A DNA stretch of 64,000 bases from Branchiostoma lanceolatum. Lineage: Eukaryota; Chordata; Leptocardii; Amphioxiformes; Branchiostomatidae. This document shows positions 59,601 through 64,000 of the stretch, one piece after another. Position 1 is the first letter of the stretch. Each line of letters opens with the position of its first letter. The notes under the pieces were generated by a model. It was given only the letters and a program-made list of their open reading frames with translations. It had not been told where the DNA came from and ran no database searches. The position numbers and the translations under genes were made by a program. The stretch covers positions 10,410,910-10,474,909 of the forward strand of contig NC_089724.1 in assembly GCF_035083965.1 (NCBI RefSeq), written 5' to 3'.

Positions 59601-59605
59601 ACTAG
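24968..59605 (+). CDS. Giant mosaic receptor: EGF/lectin/CRD/kringle ectodomain fused to a Cys-loop ion channel
   Basis: The start ATG is at 24977 and the stop TAG at 59603-59605. An AG at 24966-24967 suggests that the first coding exon follows a 5' UTR intron. Fifteen intact EGF exons plus all later exons sum to 6789 nt, or 2262 residues, and every junction keeps phase. Approximate residue map: signal 1-24; EGF 25-645; lectin 646-770; WSC-like 771-869; MAM 870-1033; Frizzled CRD 1034-1165; lectin 1166-1306; kringle 1307-1404; CUB 1405-1529; LDLa 1530-1569; CRD 1570-1682; kringle 1683-1756; sushi 1757-1816; channel 1817-2262. Module borders are all phase 1, the class favoured by exon shuffling. 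No known gene with this order comes to mind. The main alternative is two adjacent genes, but no promoter-like gap, signal peptide or stop separates sushi and channel. Individual exons are listed below. Confidence 0.78.
24977..25049 (+). CDS. Mosaic gene, exon 1: signal peptide
   Basis: The exon encodes about 24 residues beginning [11 protein letters not shown] and running through a hydrophobic Leu/Met/Phe core to VNAT, where signal peptidase could cut. The donor is GTAAGT and the exon ends in phase 1, which fits the EGF exon at 26019. Two in-frame Met codons (first and third) could serve as start. The first was chosen because it follows the acceptor-like AG most closely and gives a charged n-region. 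Confidence 0.8.
26019..26141 (+). CDS. Mosaic gene, EGF exon A1 (calcium-binding EGF)
   Basis: A single-exon calcium-binding EGF domain starts [12 protein letters not shown]. It has six cysteines and the Asp/Asn hydroxylation pattern C-x-N-x4-F-x-C-x-C. It contains NAT and NGT glycosylation sequons. Both ends are phase 1. It is separated from the rest of the array by a large transposon-filled intron. Confidence 0.88.
26390..26712. mobile_element. 323-bp MITE with ~38-bp terminal inverted repeats
   Basis: The left end reads CCCACTGCGCACTTCTTGG. The inverse of the right end reads CCCACTGCAAACTGATTGG. The similarity continues through GATCA and ATGAGTT for about 38 bases. AATAG stands before the left flank (26376-26380) and after the right end (26713-26717). 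It shares both ends with the much larger element that follows, so it looks like an internally deleted relative. The superfamily is not recognised. Confidence 0.7.
26955..27150. repeat. CT-rich minisatellites
   Basis: About nine copies of a CTCATCTTCTCCCCTCT 17-mer are followed by repeated TCATCCCACTC and TCATCCCATTC units. The low-complexity Ser/Pro/Leu open frames across it are artefacts of the repeat. Confidence 0.95.
28780..29020 (+). mobile_element. 3' end of a non-LTR retrotransposon ORF, decayed
   Basis: Around 28826-28905 the + strand reads [10 protein letters not shown] then [16 protein letters not shown]. This is a C-x2-C-x12-H-type finger with an internal RIxLxxxxRTH pattern, as found at the C-terminus of several LINE reverse transcriptase ORFs. 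Residues resembling [10 protein letters not shown] follow. No reverse transcriptase core is visible upstream, so this is a 5'-truncated fragment. Confidence 0.5.
29290..31310. repeat. Palindromic minisatellite: ACGTGG-N7-CCACGT units
   Basis: From about 30300 to 30780 a unit of about 37 bp recurs some 13 times. Its core is AACGTGGCCGAATACCACGT, a perfect 6-bp inverted repeat around CCGAATA. From about 29290 to 30080 and at the right edge, older diverged units of roughly 55-75 bp contain the same core plus CATGTCGCCAAGTTCATCTACG-like words. Isolated copies lie near 31055 and 31275. Pieces flanking the right-hand copies (CACAAATTTCACGAATGCTCATCG-like) are also duplicated. Confidence 0.9.
30097..30290 (-). 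mobile_element. LINE 3' tail inserted in the minisatellite
   Basis: On the minus strand this ends in GAGCAATAAAGTTCATTC followed by further CATT units. That is the same kind of tail as at 24285-24306 but in opposite orientation. It interrupts the old minisatellite units. Confidence 0.55.
32766..32891 (+). CDS. Mosaic gene, EGF exon B1 with mutated splice donor
   Basis: A calcium-binding EGF of the second type (starts [13 protein letters not shown], six cysteines) has a normal acceptor. Its exon border reads CAAG followed by ATTATA, whereas sister exons read CAAG then GTTATA. A G-to-A change has therefore removed the GT donor. Because the exon is symmetrical (126 nt, phase 1-1), skipping it would leave the protein in frame with one EGF fewer. 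Confidence 0.6.
33013..34281 (+). CDS. Mosaic gene, EGF exons A2, B2, A3, B3
   Basis: Exons are A2 33013-33135, B2 33461-33586, A3 33707-33829 and B3 34156-34281. Type A is 123 nt and starts [12 protein letters not shown]. Type B is 126 nt and starts [13 protein letters not shown]. Each has six cysteines, the cbEGF calcium signature and several N-x-T/S sequons. A2 has Met and Gly-Asp where A3 has Thr and Gly-Asn, so two A subtypes alternate. Introns are nearly identical between units (A-to-B about 325 bp, B-to-A about 120 bp), which shows recent duplication or gene conversion. B donors are the weak GTTATA. Confidence 0.85.
34402..35218 (+). CDS. Mosaic gene, EGF exons A4, B4, A5
   Basis: Exons are A4 34402-34524, B4 34849-34974 and A5 35096-35218, all phase 1-1. 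A4 repeats the A2 subtype and A5 the A3 subtype, with His for Tyr in NGTHCSG. The intron after A5 differs from the earlier A introns (it begins GTAGAACATTG) and is shared with the one after A7. Confidence 0.85.
35398..35496 (+). pseudogene. Broken EGF exon B5
   Basis: Only the part from [10 protein letters not shown] onward remains. The acceptor, the calcium-binding DIDEC start and the first cysteine are replaced by intron sequence (TTGTCATTTATATAAA joined to TGGAATGACTGCC). The donor has become CAAG then GCTATA. An upstream AG at 35374 would put the remnant out of frame. I expect it to be skipped. Confidence 0.8.
35618..36435 (+). CDS. Mosaic gene, EGF exons A6, B6, A7
   Basis: Exons are A6 35618-35740, B6 36066-36191 and A7 36313-36435. 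This block is a second copy of A4-B4-A5 at an offset of about 1216 bp, including introns and the following broken B exon. B6 has Ser for Asn near its start (ECLSSTW), which loses one sequon position but makes another Ser/Thr context. All phases match. Confidence 0.85.
36599..36698 (+). pseudogene. Broken EGF exon B7
   Basis: It carries the same 5' truncation as B5 (identical junction of intron to TGGAATGACTGCC), so both descend from one deletion that was then duplicated. Here the donor is intact and strong (CAAG, GTAATG). Without an in-frame acceptor the exon is still probably unused. Confidence 0.8.
36810..37659 (+). CDS. Mosaic gene, EGF exons A8, B8, A9
   Basis: Exons are A8 36810-36932, B8 37302-37427 and A9 37537-37659, all phase 1-1. 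These are the most diverged members, for example HGSATCHNT in A8, [10 protein letters not shown] in B8 and [11 protein letters not shown] in A9. Their introns are dissimilar to the homogenised block, so they look like the old edge of the array. The B8 donor is a good GTAATG. Confidence 0.87.
38041..39063 (+). CDS. Mosaic gene, first C-type lectin domain (3 exons)
   Basis: Exons are 38041-38213, 38578-38672 and 38957-39063. The fold signature is clear: [13 protein letters not shown] start, [24 protein letters not shown], then a C-terminal [11 protein letters not shown]. Six cysteines indicate the long form. The EPN/QPD and WND sugar/calcium motifs are absent, so classical calcium-dependent sugar binding is doubtful. 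Phases run 1-0, 0-2, 2-1. Confidence 0.87.
39419..39715 (+). CDS. Mosaic gene, WSC-like Cys-rich module
   Basis: A single 297-nt exon, phase 1-1, encodes a module starting [12 protein letters not shown]. It includes [20 protein letters not shown] and [11 protein letters not shown]. The LGCW start and spaced cysteines resemble WSC-like modules that occur in many invertebrate mosaic proteins. Family assignment is by pattern only. Confidence 0.65.
39868..43059 (+). CDS. Mosaic gene, MAM domain (3 exons)
   Basis: Exons are 39868-40014, 41536-41795 and 42975-43059. The MAM pattern is present: [12 protein letters not shown] with [10 protein letters not shown], then [36 protein letters not shown] and the end [17 protein letters not shown] domains mediate adhesion and oligomerisation. 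The first intron holds a Tc1-like relic, the second a long repeat with an (AC)n tract. Confidence 0.88.
40023..41278 (-). mobile_element. Tc1/mariner-like DNA transposon, inactive
   Basis: Terminal inverted repeats AACTACGCACAAAAAGTTTG and the inverse at 41254-41278 are flanked by TA on both sides. On the minus strand pieces of a Tc1 transposase are readable (VWRNVMFT, then [34 protein letters not shown]). Stops and frameshifts are present and the first DDE Asp segment is altered, so it is dead. It sits six bases after the donor of the first MAM exon. Confidence 0.88.
42036..42930. repeat. Dispersed AT-rich repeat, copy 1, with (AC)n
   Basis: It starts AGAGTTCCTCGACCCCATACC and carries many TTATGCAAAT/ATTTGCATAAT words. 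It ends with an (AC)n run (42849-42893) and CTTCTCGGCGAAGGTAAT. Related copies fill the kringle intron at 45846-46490 and 48290-49497. Confidence 0.75.
43313..43875 (+). CDS. Mosaic gene, first Frizzled-type cysteine-rich domain (2 exons)
   Basis: Exons are 43313-43535 and 43703-43875, split in phase 2. Ten cysteines follow the Frizzled CRD order: C-H-E near the start, [53 protein letters not shown], and a final [11 protein letters not shown]. In Frizzled proteins this fold binds Wnt lipids; here the ligand is unknown. Confidence 0.85.
44141..44913 (+). CDS. Mosaic gene, second C-type lectin domain (2 exons)
   Basis: Exons are 44141-44333 and 44684-44913, split in phase 2. Visible features are the start [20 protein letters not shown], then [28 protein letters not shown], and a C-terminal [10 protein letters not shown]. 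Four cysteines indicate the short form. The EPN and WND sugar-binding triads are not present. Exon division differs from the first lectin domain, so the two were probably acquired separately. Confidence 0.85.
44945..45472. repeat. Foldback element with ~250-bp inverted arms
   Basis: The left arm begins CTCCAGTTTAATTCCGGAC and the right arm ends in its inverse. Matching internal landmarks are GACCTCCCATATCTCAGCAACC, AATATTGTAAAC, CCCTGGGG and repeated CTGCAGATTTCTG words. The arms meet near 45220, so the whole could form one long hairpin. It lies in the intron between the second lectin and the kringle. Confidence 0.85.
45651..50207 (+). CDS. Mosaic gene, first kringle domain (2 exons, 4.3-kb intron)
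   Basis: Exons are 45651-45745 and 50009-50207, joined in phase 0. The kringle pattern with six cysteines is clear: [50 protein letters not shown]. The typical PWCF becomes PLCF. The domain is cut in half by an intron packed with repeats. Confidence 0.83.
45846..46490. repeat. Left arm of a large inverted repeat in the kringle intron
   Basis: Its sequence (start AGAGTTCTACGACCTCATACC, then GTATTAGGAGTGTTTCTCG and many TTATGCAAAT words) recurs in reverse orientation at about 48780-49497. It belongs to the same dispersed family as 42036-42930. Confidence 0.8.
46514..48152. mobile_element. 1.6-kb element with terminal inverted repeats
   Basis: The left end TACTCTCACCTCTCAAATA is the exact inverse of the right end TATTTGAGAGGTGAGAGTA. 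Beyond this both ends continue with GGTACxTTTAT-like words that repeat several times internally. No transposase frame is seen. It lies between the arms of the larger inverted repeat. Confidence 0.75.
48290..49925. repeat. Right arm of the large inverted repeat plus a second inverted pair
   Basis: From 48780 to 49497 this is the inverse of 45846-46490. Within it, about 155 bp at 48307-48475 (ATGCTCGTCTGTGTGTCTG onward) recur inverted at 49745-49900, nearly base for base. The outermost words are ACCTTCGTCGACGAAG and CTTCTTGACGAAGGTAAT, a family hallmark. Confidence 0.8.
50570..50649. repeat. (CA)n microsatellite
   Basis: About 35 CA units with one interruption lie in the intron between kringle 1 and CUB. 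Open frames made only of Thr/His or Val/Cys across it are artefacts. Confidence 0.97.
51017..51971 (+). CDS. Mosaic gene, CUB domain (3 exons)
   Basis: Exons are 51017-51132, 51408-51540 and 51846-51971. Four cysteines follow the CUB pattern: [68 protein letters not shown], ending with [12 protein letters not shown] domains often bind proteins through acidic calcium sites. Phases are 1-0, 0-1, 1-1. Confidence 0.86.
52359..52478 (+). CDS. Mosaic gene, LDL-receptor class A domain
   Basis: One exon, phase 1-1, encodes six cysteines: [16 protein letters not shown], then [16 protein letters not shown]. The acidic CxDGxDAE stretch corresponds to the calcium cage of LDLa modules. Confidence 0.87.
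52991..53887 (+). CDS. Mosaic gene, second Frizzled-type cysteine-rich domain (2 exons)
   Basis: Exons are 52991-53148 and 53707-53887, joined in phase 0. Ten cysteines are in CRD order, with [39 protein letters not shown] and a final YCYPG. The intron phase differs from that of the first CRD (phase 2), so the two are not simple recent duplicates. Confidence 0.85.
54071..54273. mobile_element. GTTCGCGG MITE, copy 1
   Basis: The ends CCGTAAATGCA and TGCATTTACAGTA are inverted relative to each other. The body carries GTTCGCGGTGGTTTTATG and its inverse CGCGAACTTAAAACCACCG. Two more copies lie at 59631-59847 and 61633-61690. Confidence 0.75.
54313..54534 (+). CDS. Mosaic gene, second kringle domain
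   Basis: A complete kringle in one exon, phase 1-1, has six cysteines: [51 protein letters not shown]. The DEAERPWC stretch is close to the canonical kringle. Unlike kringle 1 it has no internal intron. Confidence 0.92.
54977..55156 (+). CDS. Mosaic gene, sushi/CCP domain
   Basis: One exon, phase 1-1, encodes a four-cysteine CCP module: [43 protein letters not shown]. It directly precedes the channel part. Its donor (GTAAGC at 55157) and the next acceptor (AG at 55539-55540) are both phase 1, which joins sushi and channel without a stop. Confidence 0.9.
55210..55392. repeat. Near-perfect palindrome, 84-bp arms
   Basis: The left arm 55210-55293 and right arm 55309-55392 are nearly exact inverses around a 15-base centre. 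Words such as GACTGTACAACACCAGTC, AATTGGACTTACCC and ATTCTGAAAC are matched. It is related to the element at 56097-56330 and sits inside the short intron that joins sushi to channel. Confidence 0.9.
55541..57853 (+). CDS. Mosaic gene, Cys-loop channel ligand-binding domain (5 exons)
   Basis: Exons are 55541-55668, 55921-55965, 56543-56649, 57011-57087 and 57633-57853. The nicotinic-type beta-sandwich is recognisable: [10 protein letters not shown] helix, [20 protein letters not shown], then [11 protein letters not shown] with the loop D Trp. Further on are [10 protein letters not shown], the AD pair, HTGEVTWTI, and the Cys-loop [15 protein letters not shown] with 13 residues between cysteines. 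The loop B Trp (GSW-like), the loop A Tyr and the vicinal Cys pair of loop C are missing, so acetylcholine binding is unlikely. There is no signal peptide of its own. Confidence 0.88.
56097..56330. mobile_element. MITE related to the palindrome at 55210
   Basis: Inverted ends (TCATTCTGAATGGAGTTTAA and the inverse CTCCATTCAGAAT) enclose GACTGATCAGCTACAGTC and GTGAACAATCCACTGC. It lies in the second channel intron. The palindrome at 55210-55392 shares GTCTTTGTCAAG and ACTTACCCAA words. Confidence 0.75.
58210..59605 (+). CDS. Mosaic gene, Cys-loop channel membrane domain (3 exons)
   Basis: Exons are 58210-58429, 58725-58893 and 59233-59605. TM1 ([15 protein letters not shown]) is followed directly by [20 protein letters not shown] (TM2), INDFLP, TM3 ([20 protein letters not shown]), a cytoplasmic loop of about 130 residues, and TM4 ([20 protein letters not shown]). 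In TM2 numbering the residue before the basic 0' Arg is Asp, 2' and 6' are Ser, 9' is the conserved Leu and 20' is Asp. The Pro-Ala insertion of anion channels is absent, so cation selectivity is inferred. The protein ends YSRPN at 59605. Confidence 0.92.
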
Positions 59606-60625
59606 ACACTGTTTGTAAGATAAGTGCAAATACTGTAAATGCATTTAAGTTCGCGTGGTTTTAATTTCGCGGTCGGGAAAAAATGGAGTGTTCGCGGTGG
59701 TTTTAAGTTCGCGTTTGAGACAATAGTAGACAGGGGGTAAGAGGGCACAAATATTCGCGGTTAGTTTTGTAAGTTCGCGGCGAAAGGTTTACCGCGCGAG
59801 AAAACCGCGAACATAAAACCACTGCGAGCATTTTTGCATTGACAGTAGATCGTTTGTTTGTCAACTCTCTCAAAATATGTTAACACTCCTTCGTGTTTGT
59901 GACTGTATGCGGAGGATGATACCCGGTATCAATTATAGTGCAGGCAAGTCTTTTGTAAACTTCATTTTAAAACAATAGTTAAAGTTTAAACGGCAGCATA
60001 AATGTTGATGAGCCTTTGTATGATGGATGCTTTCCATGGCATTTGCGTTGTATGTTCGGAAAAAGATAACATTACCCATGCAGTTGTGTTCTAAGTGTTT
60101 TGTAGTTGTTGTTTTTTTCTAAATGCATAACATTTCATGTTTAAATCATTTCGTGGAAAAAGTATAATGATGTGATAAATTGGGTTGTCAAGACAAGTAC
60201 CAACATGTGTTATCGTTAAAGACATATGTAACATGTATATATTGGTTGTTGATTAATAAAATGTTGGCCTTTCGTAGCGTCTGTAATAATTACGTGAATG
60301 TGTTGCATTTTTGCGTCGTTGCCATAGGGCACAGACAATCAAATATATTGTGCAAGAATGACAAGCTCAATTTTTGTTTCAATATCATTTAATCTTAAGA
60401 CATTATGTTCTTCTCGACATGTTCAGCTTAATCCATGGCTTCGAAGCTAAACAGCTCTTGCATACGTTCCAGACAGCATCCACAAACTCGGTCCCTGAGG
60501 AAAGACAGCAGATGCTGTCTGAAACGTCTGGCCGTTTTCAAAACTTGTCCAGTTGCTTGAGTAACCTTTGTATTAGGTATAGCTTTTCTATATTAGCTAT
60601 AGATCAAGCTGGCTATAGCTACATG
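59606..60625. other. 3' UTR of the mosaic gene and convergent intergenic DNA
   Basis: A MITE copy occupies 59631-59847. An AATAAA at 60255-60260 may be the poly(A) signal of the mosaic gene. At about 60450-60560 lies a repeat with inverted words GTTCCAGACAGCATC and GATGCTGTCTGAAAC, followed by GTCCAGTTGCTTGAGTAAC, which also occurs in importin intron 9. No coding exon is seen. Confidence 0.55.
59631..59847. mobile_element. GTTCGCGG MITE, copy 2
   Basis: The ends TACTGTAAATGCA and TGCATTGACAGTA are inverted. The body has several GTTCGCGG/CCGCGAAC words. It starts 26 bases after the stop codon of the mosaic gene, so it would form the start of its 3' UTR. Confidence 0.8.

Positions 60626-64000
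<3,375 letters not shown>

Overview
The window is eukaryotic: genes are split into many short exons with GT-AG introns, introns carry abundant short repeats, and a large share of exons are phase-1 symmetrical extracellular modules. Gene content (one deuterostome-style importin-7/8, a heavily shuffled mosaic receptor, a prostaglandin-reductase-like gene) together with the SINE, MITE and LINE types suggests an invertebrate chordate, most likely an amphioxus (Branchiostoma). That species call is inference. All exon borders were read by eye and checked for reading-frame phase; expect errors of a few bases.

Region 1 (1-21.3 kb, + strand): a complete importin-7/8 gene in 28 coding exons (1468-19245, about 1043 residues) with a long 3' UTR and a poly(A) signal near 21287. 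Its introns hold a hAT-like element, SINEs, minisatellites and a triplicated start of exon 23.

Region 2 (21.3-25.0 kb): intergenic DNA with a LINE 3' end, a SINE-like repeat and small duplications.

Region 3 (24.98-59.6 kb, + strand): one very large mosaic gene that I could follow in phase from signal peptide to stop. Its order is signal peptide, tandem calcium-binding EGF repeats (15 intact plus 2 broken exons), C-type lectin, WSC-like Cys-rich module, MAM, Frizzled CRD, second C-type lectin, kringle, CUB, LDL-receptor A, second Frizzled CRD, second kringle, sushi, and then a full Cys-loop pentameric ligand-gated ion channel subunit with four membrane segments. The predicted product is about 2262 residues. 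A lectin/adhesion-type ectodomain on a nicotinic-like channel is the outstanding observation here. The EGF array is a recent tandem expansion of roughly 695-bp units, interrupted by a roughly 6-kb insertion with terminal inverted repeats that contains a palindromic minisatellite and a LINE fragment.

Region 4 (60.6-64.0 kb, - strand): a prostaglandin reductase 1-like medium-chain dehydrogenase/reductase gene in eight exons, 5' end beyond the window, convergent with the mosaic gene.

If the fused model is right, a secreted-type recognition arm (lectin, Frizzled-CRD, kringle and CUB modules) would sit outside the cell on each subunit of a pentameric channel, so that binding to glycans, matrix or microbes might gate or position an ion channel. 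That function is inference; the sequence shows only the architecture.
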